Origin: Flavobacterium gyeonganense
GTDB lineage: Bacteria; Bacteroidota; Bacteroidia; Flavobacteriales; Flavobacteriaceae
Direction of reading: 5' to 3'
Length of the DNA: 64,000 nucleotides
Assembly (NCBI RefSeq): GCF_029625295.1
Contig: NZ_CP121112.1
Span: 3,906,001 to 3,970,000, forward strand
Shown here piece after piece: positions 27,197 to 36,528 of this stretch. The position numbers and the translations under genes are program-made. Numbering within the stretch: the first letter of the stretch is position 1; each line of letters begins with the position of its first letter. The notes under the pieces were generated by a model, which saw nothing but the letters and a program-made list of their open reading frames with translations, searched no databases and was not told where the DNA came from.

Positions 27197-28554
27197 TTAT
27201 TCGTAACAAGTATAATCTACTTTGATAGTTTTGGCTTCATTGTCTTTTGTGAAACTGTAGGTATCTACTAAATTAAAGTCATCTAAATAAATGGTTCCCC
27301 AAAGTTTGTAATCATCATTCTGATCGGCGCGTTCTGCTTGTGAGTAATATTTCTCAAAAGTCCTGTCGTCTTTTTTTCTATTTTGGATTTTCTGTATTGC
27401 AGGACTTCTTTATCCTGATAGGAGGTGTAGGTATGAATAAACGGAAACTTGTTCTCTGTACCTCCACAGTTATTTGACCAGACTACATTATTGATATAAT
27501 ACGAGATACAATTGTTTTCAAATTTTTCTTCTGTAAAAGTATTCATATAAGAAAACTTGTCATCCGCCATAAGGGTATATGATTTTTGCAGCAGTTTACC
27601 ATTCTCAAGCCAATATACTGTTGTTTCATTGGCATCGCCAACGTTCCCGCTAAATATCACTTTGTTATCATCATAGTTAACAGAACAGACTACAGTCTGA
27701 TCCTCTCTCGTGATTTTTGTAAGCATACCATCTTTGTAAACGAATTCTTTTTTGCTGTTGCTTTTTCCTTCATCTTTATAGTAGGTCACGGCTGTGGGAA
27801 GCCCTTGGTCGTTAAAGGAAACACTTTTTAAAGGAATCCGGACACCTTTCTTTTTAAGGAAGTAAGAATCCAGCGTTTTTAATTTTGCTGTTCCCTGTTT
27901 AAAAATGGCTTCATCATCTAATTTAATATCAGGAATAGGGAGGGAGTGATCGCTCAACAACGCTTTCATCACTTCTTTGGATTTGGCAGTAATTTTGTTT
28001 TTGCCTTGCAATGAAGCAACTTCCTTTTTGTACTTTCTCGTATTGATAACGTATGAAGACTCTTTTTTCGATTTCAATTGTTCTGCTACAAATTCAGTTG
28101 CCATTTTTGTGCCTTCCTTTACTTGTACTTTATCATCCAGTTTTCCGCTCCAATAAGCAAATGCCTGAAAAGACTGGCCGTCTCCGGTAATATCTAGTGT
28201 TTGTTTATTTTCGAAAAGAACATAGGTGTATTTACTGATGGTAATGATTTCTAGGTTTTCTTTTGGAAAATTACGATTCAGTTCCGCTTTTTCAGAATTG
28301 TCTTCATTGCCTGCATAGACAGTATTCCCTTGTGAAGAATATTCGTTTACATCGACCAGGAAAACATACTTTTTACCTTTTTTAATCTGCAAAGTATCTG
28401 GGATTCTTTTTTCTTCTATAATTGGTGCTGCCATTGCGATTTCCTGAACGGCTGTGGTTTTAGCTTTAGATATTGGCTTTTTTTTACCTTTTTTCTGGGA
28501 ATAGCCCTGAAATGAGAGTGTTAGGAGAAGAAGTAATGCTAGTAAATGTTTCAT
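27197..28554 (-). pseudogene. Uncharacterised secreted protein, frame broken near the C-terminus
   Basis: The N-terminus MKHLLALLLLLTLSFQGYSQ is a signal peptide. A Lys-rich linker follows (about 20-35), then a domain with no known motif (KNKITAKSKEVMKALLSDH, MADDKFSYMNTFTEE). The first frame ends at 27283, but one extra A in the A7 run (plus strand T7 at 27371-27377) gives KKDDRTFEKYYSQAERADQ. It then continues ADQNDDYKLWGTIYLDD and on to VDYTCYE, with a stop at 27197. The complete reading is about 452 residues. A sequencing indel is likely. It is probably exported to the periplasm. I do not recognise the family. Confidence 0.65.
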
Positions 28555-28665
28555 TTTATATTTGTAATTAAATTTTTACAAATATAAGTCTTTTAATAAA
28601 TTATTAAATAATTATCTTACAAAATTTTAGAGAATAGGTCTAAATATCTGAATTTCAATACATAT

Positions 28666-28702
28666 AAAAAACGCTGCAAAACGTAAAGTCTCACAGCGCT
28701 TT
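28666..28702 (-). terminator. Terminator, repeat family C copy 2
   Basis: AAAAAACGCTG pairs with CAGCGcTTT around CAAAACGTAAAGTCTCA. On the minus strand it ends in six T after the outer-membrane factor gene (stop at 28730). Its loop closely matches the other two copies at 27139 and 61514. Confidence 0.75.
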
Positions 28703-28729
28703 CAGAAATAAATAATTAAAAAACGGGTA

Positions 28730-30148
28730 TTATCTCCAGCCTCCGCCCAATGCGCGATATAAATCGGTATTGGCAGATAAATGTTGTCTTTTTATGTCGG
28801 CAAGTTCCAATTCGCTTTGTAACAAATTCGATTGTGCCGTAATTACTTCAAGATATTCAGCCATACCATTTTTGAATAATAAATTAGCATTTCTGATAGC
28901 TGTCTGTAATGTTTTTACACGTTCCTGAAGAAGCGTTTCCTGTTGTTGTAATTTTTCTACTTTAACCATAGCATCCGCAACTTCACTTACAGCAACCAAA
29001 ACTTGTTGTCTGAAATTTAGAACTGCTTTTTCTCTTTCCGCTACAGCGATATTATATTGTGTTCGTACTCTTTTATTATTGAATATTGGCTGAGTCAGAC
29101 CACCGGCTACAGTTCCGAATAAAGAAGCCGGAATATTAAACCAGTTGCTCGTTTCGAAAGAGTTTAATCCGCCTTGCGCTGTGATTCTTAAAGCAGGATA
29201 TAAATCTGCTTTTGTGATTCCAACATTAGCATTTGCTGCTTTTAAAGCCAATTCTGCACTTTTTACATCGGGTCTTCTGCTTACTACAGAAGATGGAATT
29301 CCAATTTTAGTATTGTTTTCAATTGTAATACTGGTCAAAAGCGTATTTCTTTCTTTCGCATTCGGAAAAGATCCTGTTAAAACACTCAAAGCATTTTCCT
29401 GAATCGCAATATTTTGTTCTAATAAAGGAACCAATTGAGCAGCAGTTAATTTTTGTGCTTCAGATTGTTGAACAGCCAATGAAGTAACCTGTCCTGCATC
29501 GTATTTTAATTTGATGATATTGGTTGTACTGTCATTCAACTGAACATTTTTCTTAGCGATTTCCAATTGTGCATCAAGCATTAGAAGATTGTAATATCCT
29601 TTAGAAACATTTGCCACAATAGTAGTCTGCAATGCTTTTTTTACTTCTGATGACTGAAGATAACTGGCGTAAGCACCTTTTTTCTGATTTCTGATTTTCC
29701 CCCATATGTCTGCTTCCCATGAAAGTGAAGCGCCTGCAGCATAATCGTCAATATGTTTGGCACCAATCGCCTGACTTAGATTTAATCCTGTAAAACTATT
29801 GTCAGACGGATTGCTGGTGCTTGCATTTACAAATAAATTAACCTGAGGCACATTTCCCCATTTTGATTGTGTAAATCTGTATTGCGCAATCTCCATGTTT
29901 TTCTGTGCAATTTGTAAATCGTTATTACGTGTTACAGCACTATCAATTAATTTGACAATATCCTGTTCTGTAAAGAATTTTTTCCACTCCACATCTCCGA
30001 TACTAGTGGTGTCGGATGAAATCGATGCACTCCTGAAATTTTCAGGGAATGCATCTTTTGGAGTTTCAATATCCTTAGAAACTTTACAGGATATGAATGT
30101 GACGATCAAAATGGCAATCATCACGATTTTGGTTATATAATTTTTCAT
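28730..30148 (-). CDS. TolC-like outer membrane efflux lipoprotein (NodT/CusC type)
   Basis: The 472-residue lipoprotein has its lipobox Cys in VTFISCKVSK (about 21). Two coiled-coil OEP repeats follow, with ASLSWEADIWGKIRNQKKGAYA (about 150-170) and GIPSSVVSRRPDVKSAELALKAANANVGITKADLYPAL (about 285-322). It is the outer-membrane channel of the tripartite RND pump encoded just upstream on the same strand, after a 37-residue peptide gene. A type C terminator follows it. The lipid anchor and the RRPDV block are standard for this family. Confidence 0.95.
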   Translation of the reverse strand: MKNYITKIVMIAILIVTFISCKVSKDIETPKDAFPENFRSASISSDTTSIGDVEWKKFFTEQDIVKLIDSAVTRNNDLQIAQKNMEIAQYRFTQSKWGNVPQVNLFVNASTSNPSDNSFTGLNLSQAIGAKHIDDYAAGASLSWEADIWGKIRNQKKGAYASYLQSSEVKKALQTTIVANVSKGYYNLLMLDAQLEIAKKNVQLNDSTTNIIKLKYDAGQVTSLAVQQSEAQKLTAAQLVPLLEQNIAIQENALSVLTGSFPNAKERNTLLTSITIENNTKIGIPSSVVSRRPDVKSAELALKAANANVGITKADLYPALRITAQGGLNSFETSNWFNIPASLFGTVAGGLTQPIFNNKRVRTQYNIAVAEREKAVLNFRQQVLVAVSEVADAMVKVEKLQQQETLLQERVKTLQTAIRNANLLFKNGMAEYLEVITAQSNLLQSELELADIKRQHLSANTDLYRALGGGWR

Positions 30149-30163
30149 TTTACTTTATCGTAA

Positions 30164-30277
30164 TTAAATTTCTGGACATTTATCTTTTTTGCTTTCGAGG
30201 TCTTTCGAAATTCTATAAGAGATGTATGCTAGGCTTCCGATGATTGTCATCAGAATTGTCGTTATATAGTTTTCCAT
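30164..30277 (-). CDS. 37-residue single-helix membrane peptide in the RND operon
   Basis: This short ORF starts directly after the pump stop codon (TAA at 30278-30280, ATG at 30277), with no spacer, and ends 15 bases before the outer-membrane factor start. Its sequence begins MENYITTILMTIIGSLAYISY, a 17-20 residue hydrophobic helix, then turns strongly charged (RISKDLESKKDKCPEI). The size, single helix and position within an RND operon are like AcrZ, a small partner of AcrB, though no sequence relation is claimed. It could be a pump-modulating subunit or a chance ORF. The precise spacing favours a real gene. Confidence 0.65.
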   Translation of the reverse strand: MENYITTILMTIIGSLAYISYRISKDLESKKDKCPEI

Positions 30278-33200
30278 TTATTTTTCTTCGTTATGAATTA
30301 CAGCTACCGGTTTTCCGGAAACTTTTTCTTGTAAATGCTGGAATACGATAAATAAAACCGGGATAATCATTAACCCAAGAATTACTCCCGAAACCATTCC
30401 TCCGGCGGCACCAATACTAATAGAGTGATTACCCTGAGCCGATGGACCTTTGGCACTCATCATTGGAATCAATCCAACAACGAAGGCCAGTGACGTCATG
30501 ATAATTGGGCGCAAACGTAATTTTGCAGCTTCAATAGAAGCTTTTATTAACGCCTGACCAGATCGTCTTTTTTGTACTGCGAACTCTACAATCAGAATCG
30601 CATTTTTGGCCAGCAATCCGATAAGCATTACTAAGGCAACCTGTACATAAATGTTGTTTTCGATACCGGTTAATCCAATTGCTACAAAAACTCCAAATAT
30701 ACCTGCAGGGATAGATAAGATTACAGCAAGAGGCAAGATGTAACTTTCATACTGTGCAGCAAGTAAGAAATAGATAAAGATCAGGCACAATAAGAAAATA
30801 GTTGCCGATTGTCCTCCTGAAGAAATTTCTTCACGGGTTTGTCCTGAAAATTCATAACTATAACCTGCAGGTAACTGTTGCGCTGCCACTTCTTCAATTG
30901 CTTTAATGGCATCTCCCGAACTAAATCCAGGTTTCGGAATCGCATTAATCGAAATTGAGTTAAACAAGTTGTATCTCGAAGCGGTTTCTGAACCATAAAT
31001 ACGGCTTAATTTTACAAGGGTATTTATTGGAACCATTTCGCCATTTTTGTTTTTTACAAACACACGGTCAATAGCGGTAGGATCTGCTCTGTCTGCAATA
31101 TCGGCCTGAACTACAACTCTGTAATATTTACCAAATCTGTTAAAGTCAGATGCCTGTGCACTACCAAAATACGCCTGCATGGTTTGTAGAATGTCTTTTA
31201 CTTTTACGCCTAACTGATCTGCTTTGGCATCATTGATATCCAATTGTAATTGAGGATAATCGGCTTTGAAACTGGTAAAGGCTACAGCAATTTCCGGACG
31301 TTTCATTAACTCTCCAATGAATTGTTGCGAAATCCCGCTAAACTTATCCAGTTTGCCTCCGGTTTTATCCTGCAATACTAAATCCAAAGCTTCAACATTA
31401 CTAAATCCAGGTACAGTCGGGAAACTAAATACGAAGAAACTTCCTCCTGAAATCGCACCTAATTTTCCGCGGACTTCATTCATGATTTCGTCAATATTTT
31501 TAACCTCTCCACGTTCTTCGTTTGGTTTAAGTAATACGAAAACAACTGCAGAAGACGGACTTGTAGAATTCGTCAATAAGTTGAAACCTGAAATTGCAGT
31601 TACAAATCGTGATGAATTTAAACCTCTTAAAGTATTTTCTGCTTCAGTCATTACTTTTTGAGTTCCGTCAAGCGAAGTTCCCGAAGGTGTATTTACTGCA
31701 ATTGCAATAAATCCCTGATCTTCAGTTGGAATAAATCCAGCCGGAGTTGTTTTTACCATTACAACCGTTGCGAAAGCAATTAAAGCTAAACCTCCTAAAC
31801 TAACCCATTTATTGCGAATTAAGAATTTTAATCCGCCAACATAACGGTTGGTCAAAGATTCGAAACTATTATTGAATCCGATAAAGAATTTCTCTTTAAA
31901 GCCTTGTTTAGCATATGGCGTATTTCCATCATGCGCTGCGTGATTATCCTTTAAGAATAAAGCGGCAAGGGCAGGACTTAAAGTCAAAGCGTTAACTGCC
32001 GAAATTACAATTGCAATTGCCATCGTAAAGGCAAACTGACGATAGAAAACTCCTGTTGAGCCTTCCATAAAACCAACCGGCAGGAATACAGCAGCCATTA
32101 CCAGCGTAATCGAGATAATAGCACCCGTTATTTCGTGCATTGCTTCATGCGTGGCTACTTTTGGAGACAAATGTTTATGCTCCATTTTCGCATGCACGGC
32201 TTCGACCACTACAATGGCATCATCTACCACAATACCAATCGCAAGAATTAATGCGAAAAGCGTTAGAAGGTTAATCGAGAATCCGAATAACTGCATGAAG
32301 AAGAACGTTCCTAAAATTGCTACAGGTACAGCAATAGCCGGGATTAATGTTGATCTGAAATCCTGTAAGAAGATAAATACCACGATAAATACCAGGATAA
32401 AGGCTTCCAGTAATGTATGTTCTACTTGCTCAATAGATTGATCTAAAGAAACTTTTGTGCTATAGAAAATGTTATGTTTAATACCATTTGGAAAATCTTT
32501 TGAAGCTTTTTCCATCATTTTATTAATCGCAATCTGAATATCATTAGAATTTGAACCTGCTAACTGAATAACTCCGATTACAATTCCTTTTTTACCATTC
32601 AGACGTGTTAAACTGTTATAAGAATAAGCGCCCAATTCAACTCTTGCCACATCTTTTAAACGCAGGACAGAACCATCTGCGTTAGAACGAATGGCAATAT
32701 TTTGATAATCTTCAGGTTTGGTTAGTTTTCCTTTGTATTTAATTACATATTCGAAAACCTCTTTACTTCTTTCACCAAATTTACCTGGAGCCGCTTCCAG
32801 ACTTTTATCCTGAATAGCGCCCATAACTTCGCTTGGTGTAACATTGTGAGTTGCCATTTGTGTTGGATTTAACCAAACACGCATAGAGTAATCTTTTACA
32901 CCACCAAAAATACTGGCAGAACCTACACCCGGAATACGTTTAATCTCCGGAATAATATTAATTTGAGCATAATTGGCAACAAATGTCTGATCATATTTTG
33001 ACTCATCATCAGTATACATACCGATTGCCATGATAAAACTGTTTTGTTGTTTTGCCGTAATTACACCTTGCTGAACAACCTCTGCAGGCAACTGACTTGT
33101 CGCCTGAGCAACCCTGTTCTGAACGTTTACAGCAGCCTGATCGGCATCTGTACCTAATTTAAAGAAAACGGTAATCGCTAACGTACCATCATTACTGGCA

Positions 33201-33442
33201 GTTGAACTCATATAAGTCATATTCTCAACACCATTTATAGATTCTTCCAGAGATGGTGCCACAGAACGTAAAACCGTTTCTGCGTTAGCTCCGGGATATA
33301 CCGCCGTTACCAAAACCGATGGTGGCGCAATATCAGGAAACTGTTGTAAAGGCAATTTCGTAAGTCCAAGTACTCCCAGAATCACCAGTAAAATGGAGAT
33401 TACGGTTGCCAGTACGGGTCTTTGTATAAATATTTTGAACAT
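30278..33442 (-). CDS. RND multidrug efflux pump (HAE1 family)
   Basis: The 1054-residue protein matches the usual 1020-1060 residues of AcrB/MexB-type pumps. It has helix 1 at MFKIFIQRPVLATVISILLVILG, the proton-relay aspartates in ILAIGIVVDDAIVVVEA (helix 4), and a closing helix set with RPIIMTSLAFVVGLIPM. Two large periplasmic loops hold the porter domain. It works in the inner membrane with the adaptor gene upstream and the outer-membrane factor downstream. The tight order adaptor-pump-peptide-channel supports a single tripartite operon under TetR control. Confidence 0.95.
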   Translation of the reverse strand: MFKIFIQRPVLATVISILLVILGVLGLTKLPLQQFPDIAPPSVLVTAVYPGANAETVLRSVAPSLEESINGVENMTYMSSTASNDGTLAITVFFKLGTDADQAAVNVQNRVAQATSQLPAEVVQQGVITAKQQNSFIMAIGMYTDDESKYDQTFVANYAQINIIPEIKRIPGVGSASIFGGVKDYSMRVWLNPTQMATHNVTPSEVMGAIQDKSLEAAPGKFGERSKEVFEYVIKYKGKLTKPEDYQNIAIRSNADGSVLRLKDVARVELGAYSYNSLTRLNGKKGIVIGVIQLAGSNSNDIQIAINKMMEKASKDFPNGIKHNIFYSTKVSLDQSIEQVEHTLLEAFILVFIVVFIFLQDFRSTLIPAIAVPVAILGTFFFMQLFGFSINLLTLFALILAIGIVVDDAIVVVEAVHAKMEHKHLSPKVATHEAMHEITGAIISITLVMAAVFLPVGFMEGSTGVFYRQFAFTMAIAIVISAVNALTLSPALAALFLKDNHAAHDGNTPYAKQGFKEKFFIGFNNSFESLTNRYVGGLKFLIRNKWVSLGGLALIAFATVVMVKTTPAGFIPTEDQGFIAIAVNTPSGTSLDGTQKVMTEAENTLRGLNSSRFVTAISGFNLLTNSTSPSSAVVFVLLKPNEERGEVKNIDEIMNEVRGKLGAISGGSFFVFSFPTVPGFSNVEALDLVLQDKTGGKLDKFSGISQQFIGELMKRPEIAVAFTSFKADYPQLQLDINDAKADQLGVKVKDILQTMQAYFGSAQASDFNRFGKYYRVVVQADIADRADPTAIDRVFVKNKNGEMVPINTLVKLSRIYGSETASRYNLFNSISINAIPKPGFSSGDAIKAIEEVAAQQLPAGYSYEFSGQTREEISSGGQSATIFLLCLIFIYFLLAAQYESYILPLAVILSIPAGIFGVFVAIGLTGIENNIYVQVALVMLIGLLAKNAILIVEFAVQKRRSGQALIKASIEAAKLRLRPIIMTSLAFVVGLIPMMSAKGPSAQGNHSISIGAAGGMVSGVILGLMIIPVLFIVFQHLQEKVSGKPVAVIHNEEK

Positions 33443-33453
33443 TTTCGTAAAAA

Positions 33454-34599
33454 TTATTTTTTGTTAGTTATTTGAGCAACCTTAGCAGCACCTTTCTCAG
33501 GCTGGATCACCTGACCTTCCTGAAGTTTGTCAATACCGCTTAATACAATTTGGTCACCAGCTTGTACACCATCTTTAATCAGATAGTTGGTACCGCTTTT
33601 ACCTACAACAGTAATTGGCATTTTTGTAACCTTGTTGTCTTTGTTTACTGTAAAGACAAAAACTTTATCCTGCATTTCAATCGTAGCCGATTGTGGAACA
33701 AGAATAGCATCATCATGCTGTAGTCCTAAACGGATTCTTCCTGTATTCCCAGAACGTAAAGTTCCGTTTACATTTGGGAAAGTTGCTCTCAACGTAATAG
33801 CACCTGTAGTTTTATCAAACTGACCGTCTACCATGTCAATTTTTCCTGTTTGAGGATAAGCGTTGTTATCAGCTAAGATTAAAGAAACAGGAGGTAATTT
33901 TTTGATTTTGTCTCCAATGCTGTTTCCTGCATATTGTGATTTGAAGTTGATAAAATCTGTTTCACCTAAAGAGAAATAAGCAAAAACTTCATGAACATCT
34001 GAAAGTGTAGTTAAAGGTTCAATATCTGAAGCAGAAACCAGACTTCCTTGTTTTTTAGGCAATCTTCCGATGTATCCGCTTACCGGAGCAGTAACATTCG
34101 TATATCCTAAATTGATTTTAGCAGAAGCAACCATGGCTTTTGCCTGTTCAATATTAGCAGCAGCAATTTTTTGAGAAGCTTTAGCCGTTTTTAACTGATA
34201 ATCAGAAACTACTTTGTTTTGTACTAAAGGAGTTAATTTATCCACTTCTAATTGTGAGTTGATCAAAGCGGCTTCAGCAGCGTGAAGGCTTGCCAAAGCA
34301 TTGTTTAACTGCTCACGAAACGGACGTTCGTTTATTTTGAACAAAGTCTGGCCTTTGCTTACATAAGCTCCTTCATCTACCAAAACACGGTCAAGGTTTC
34401 CGCTTACCTGCGGACGAATCTCCACATCTACAGTTCCTTGTATAGAAGCAGGGTATTCATTGTCAGTAGTAGTATTTTCGCTTGTTATGGCCATAACCGG
34501 CAATACAGGAGCGGGTGCAGCGGCCGGAGCCTGCGATTTATCGGCGCAGCTACTAAGAACTAGTGCCAGAATAAAGCTGGTTATAATTACATTTTTCAT
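33454..34599 (-). CDS. RND periplasmic adaptor (membrane fusion protein)
   Basis: The start is set at MKNVIITSFILALVLSSC because it begins a clean lipoprotein signal with lipobox LSSC. An upstream in-frame ATG (34671) adds 24 residues lacking signal-peptide character. The 381-residue protein has the HlyD/AcrA domains: lipoyl halves (VEIRPQVSGNLDRVLVDEGAYVSKGQTLFKI), an alpha hairpin (about 75-145), and beta-barrel and membrane-proximal parts (QSATIEMQDKVFVFTVN). It links the pump at 30278 to the outer-membrane channel. It is preceded by four operator-like repeats. Confidence 0.95.
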   Translation of the reverse strand: MKNVIITSFILALVLSSCADKSQAPAAAPAPVLPVMAITSENTTTDNEYPASIQGTVDVEIRPQVSGNLDRVLVDEGAYVSKGQTLFKINERPFREQLNNALASLHAAEAALINSQLEVDKLTPLVQNKVVSDYQLKTAKASQKIAAANIEQAKAMVASAKINLGYTNVTAPVSGYIGRLPKKQGSLVSASDIEPLTTLSDVHEVFAYFSLGETDFINFKSQYAGNSIGDKIKKLPPVSLILADNNAYPQTGKIDMVDGQFDKTTGAITLRATFPNVNGTLRSGNTGRIRLGLQHDDAILVPQSATIEMQDKVFVFTVNKDNKVTKMPITVVGKSGTNYLIKDGVQAGDQIVLSGIDKLQEGQVIQPEKGAAKVAQITNKK

Positions 34600-34695
34600 C
34601 TTAATATTGGTTTTAATTTGTTGGACATTCTCGTTTTTAAAAAATTTATTTATAGTATTATTTGAATTCATATTTAAGCTTGTTTATTTTTCTAA

Positions 34696-34903
34696 CACTG
34701 TTAAGTAAAAAAGTGTAAAATTCCATATAATGATGTGTTTCAAATCTATTTTATAATAGTCATTAAATTATTTATCAGTGTTAAGTAATAAGCTAAAGAA
34801 ACTTATTTTTATGTTAGTTAAATTATTTATCACTGTTAAGTAAAAGAGTAAAAAAAAGTATTAGCTAAATTACCTATTAAATCATTTACCCCTGTTAAGT
34901 TAA
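34696..34903. promoter_or_regulatory. Four operator-like repeats and a -7 element upstream of the RND operon
   Basis: Sites are CACTGTTAAGTAA (34696-34708), CAGTGTTAAGTAA (34776-34788), CACTGTTAAGTAA (34831-34843) and CCCTGTTAAGTTAA (34890-34903). A minus-strand -7 element TAGATTTG lies at 34748-34741 between sites 1 and 2. The 34831 and 34776 sites are also embedded in longer direct repeats (TTAAATTATTTATCA). The left parts TAACA or TATCA pair loosely with TGTTA, giving a TetR-type palindrome. This fits control by the adjacent TetR gene. Confidence 0.6.
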
Positions 34904-34916
34904 AATGAAATTTTTT

Positions 34917-35510
34917 TTATTGTATTGACTTTATGATACCGCCAATTGCATCTTTAAGAATCTGTCCGTTAATAGTGTCCAGCGAAATGCTTTTGTTGAT
35001 AATATTAATCGCAATCAGACCATGAATGACCGAAAAGAAAGTAAAATACTTTTGTTTGATAACTTCTTCAGTCGGGTTGCTGTTTTTCATGATTTCTGCA
35101 ATGACCGAAGTAAATAATTTATAAGGTGTTTTTGCAGCATCACATTGTTCAGAACAGCAGTTCATCTGCACACCAAACATTACCTGGTACATTTCGGTAT
35201 CCGTAAAGGCAAAATCCCAATAGGCCATCCACATGGCTTCAATCTGCTCTTCCGGTTTGTCAAACTTAGCTTTGGCATCTTCCAGCTCTTTGCCTAATTT
35301 AAGGAAACCTTTACCGGTTAACTCTCTTAATATGGCATCTTTATTTGAGAAGTACTCATATATGATGGGAGCAGTATATTCGATTCTGTCGGCAATTTTA
35401 CGCATACTCAAACCAGTCCAGCCTTCTTCTTTCACGATATCATAAGCAGCGCCAAGAATATTATTTCTTGTCTCTTCTTTTTGTCTTAAAATACGATCTT
35501 TACTAGCCAT
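34917..35510 (-). CDS. TetR/AcrR-family regulator of the RND operon
   Basis: The 197-residue protein has an N-terminal TetR helix-turn-helix (about 14-58; NILGAAYDIVKEEGWTGLSMRKIADRIEYTAPIIYEYFSNKDAIL). The helical ligand-binding region carries an unusual Cys-rich segment MNCCSEQCDAAKTPYKLFTS (about 116-135). The Cys cluster could sense metals or thiol reagents, which is inference. The gene is upstream of the adaptor-pump operon on the same strand. A pseudo-palindrome TAACACCGTTA overlaps its own predicted start site, suggesting autoregulation. Confidence 0.9.
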   Translation of the reverse strand: MASKDRILRQKEETRNNILGAAYDIVKEEGWTGLSMRKIADRIEYTAPIIYEYFSNKDAILRELTGKGFLKLGKELEDAKAKFDKPEEQIEAMWMAYWDFAFTDTEMYQVMFGVQMNCCSEQCDAAKTPYKLFTSVIAEIMKNSNPTEEVIKQKYFTFFSVIHGLIAINIINKSISLDTINGQILKDAIGGIIKSIQ

Positions 35511-35532
35511 TTTGAATAAGTATTAAATTGTT

Positions 35533-35553
35533 TAACACCGTTAGGCAAATGTA
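35533..35553 (-). promoter_or_regulatory. tetR promoter with overlapping operator
   Basis: On the minus strand TACATTTG (35553-35546) fits the TAnnTTTG -7 consensus exactly. Directly downstream lies TAACGGTGTTA (35543-35533 on the minus strand), a palindromic variant of the motif repeated before the RND adaptor. An operator at this place would block transcription start of the TetR gene. Confidence 0.5.
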
Positions 35554-35670
35554 AGGCGGTTTTTCGAATTACACCATAATTTTATTATAATATTTTCTTA
35601 TCGTACAATAAGCTTCTTTAAAAAAGCTTGGGAAACATTGTTTTAATCAAGGTTTTTTGATTTTAAATAT

Positions 35671-35776
35671 TTTTAGGAGCAGGAGATTTTTCGTTTTTCA
35701 AGACGTTTTGTCCCGCTCTTCACTATATCTTTTATGGCGAACCCCGCCATAAAAGGATGCCGTTTCGATCTGGGCT
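35671..35776 (-). repeat. Structured intergenic repeat, family A copy 2
   Basis: Read on the minus strand it starts AGCCCAGATCGAAACGGCATCC and ends in AGGAGCAGGAGATTTTT-type sequence after GCGGGAC. The inner hairpin is TTTTATGGC/GCCATAAAA with GGGGTTC between the arms. Outer blocks match copies at 27064, 57635 and 61383, while the hairpin arms differ. Confidence 0.6.
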
Positions 35777-35887
35777 AGATAAAAGGAATTATTGTTTTCA
35801 TAATTTTCACAGAAAATAACTATCTATGTATTAAATGAATCAATTCCGGATATCAAACTTTTAGTGTTCTATTTGTTTGCGGTGTAT

Positions 35888-36313
35888 TTATTTTACATAG
35901 TTTGGGGATACACATGCTTCCCAATAGCTTACAATTGTTTTAATTGTTTGTTTGATTTGATTGTAATCAGTAGGCTTTACAAAAAATCCCTGAATAGATT
36001 TAGAATAAGCATCCACAACATGCCTTTGTTCTGCGCTTGTAGTAAAGAACAAGTATGGAATGGACTTAAGTCTTAAATCTTCATTTTGATGGATTTTTTC
36101 CCGCAGTTCAATTCCACTTAGCTTAGGCATATTAATGTCTGAAAAAATGATAAAAGGCTCAATTTCTGTGGTAGTTAAATATTCTAAAGCTTTTTCGCCC
36201 TCAGCAAAAAAGATAATTTCATTTTTATAATCAAGTTCATTAAATACATCAGTTAAAATATCCTGGTCATCTAAATCGTCTTCAATAATAATAATTGGAC
36301 CACCTTTGTTCAT
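35888..36313 (-). CDS. Single-domain response regulator (CheY-like)
   Basis: The start is set at MNKGGPIIIIEDDLDDQ because this is the usual receiver-domain beginning; the ATG 42 bases earlier adds an unlikely tail. The 141-residue protein has the acidic pocket DD in IEDDLDD, the phospho-acceptor Asp in IIFSDINMPKLSG, the Thr in FTTSAE and the Lys in GFFVKPTDY. There is no output domain, so it would act by protein interaction, probably downstream of a histidine kinase encoded elsewhere. No kinase gene is close by. Confidence 0.9.
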   Translation of the reverse strand: MNKGGPIIIIEDDLDDQDILTDVFNELDYKNEIIFFAEGEKALEYLTTTEIEPFIIFSDINMPKLSGIELREKIHQNEDLRLKSIPYLFFTTSAEQRHVVDAYSKSIQGFFVKPTDYNQIKQTIKTIVSYWEACVSPNYVK

Positions 36314-36528
36314 TTGTGTTTTTGATAAAGGTAGTTCAATTAATCCTGCATGCAATTTTAAATTTAGAGTAATATAATTAACTGTGATTTTTATGGCTTT
36401 GTATTACGCCCAAACATATTCATATTTTGTTCTTCTAAAACTTCTGTCAGCATTGTGGAACGTTTTGGAGTGATTTAAAGTACTGTATCCATGTCATTTT
36501 TTTGTATTATTACAGAAAAAAATAAAAA

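Larger units (their letters stand above)
35511..35887. other. Gap with tetR promoter and a family A repeat
   Basis: This 377-base stretch lies between the TetR gene start and the response-regulator gene end. It holds the TetR promoter/operator at its left side and a family A repeat (35671-35776). The rest is AT-rich with no further ORF that I see. Confidence 0.5.

Noticed and set aside
32151..32441. Plus-strand frame inside the RND pump gene
   Set aside because: It is opposite conserved pump codons and codes for low-complexity Thr/Asn/Ile-rich sequence. No independent evidence for a gene.
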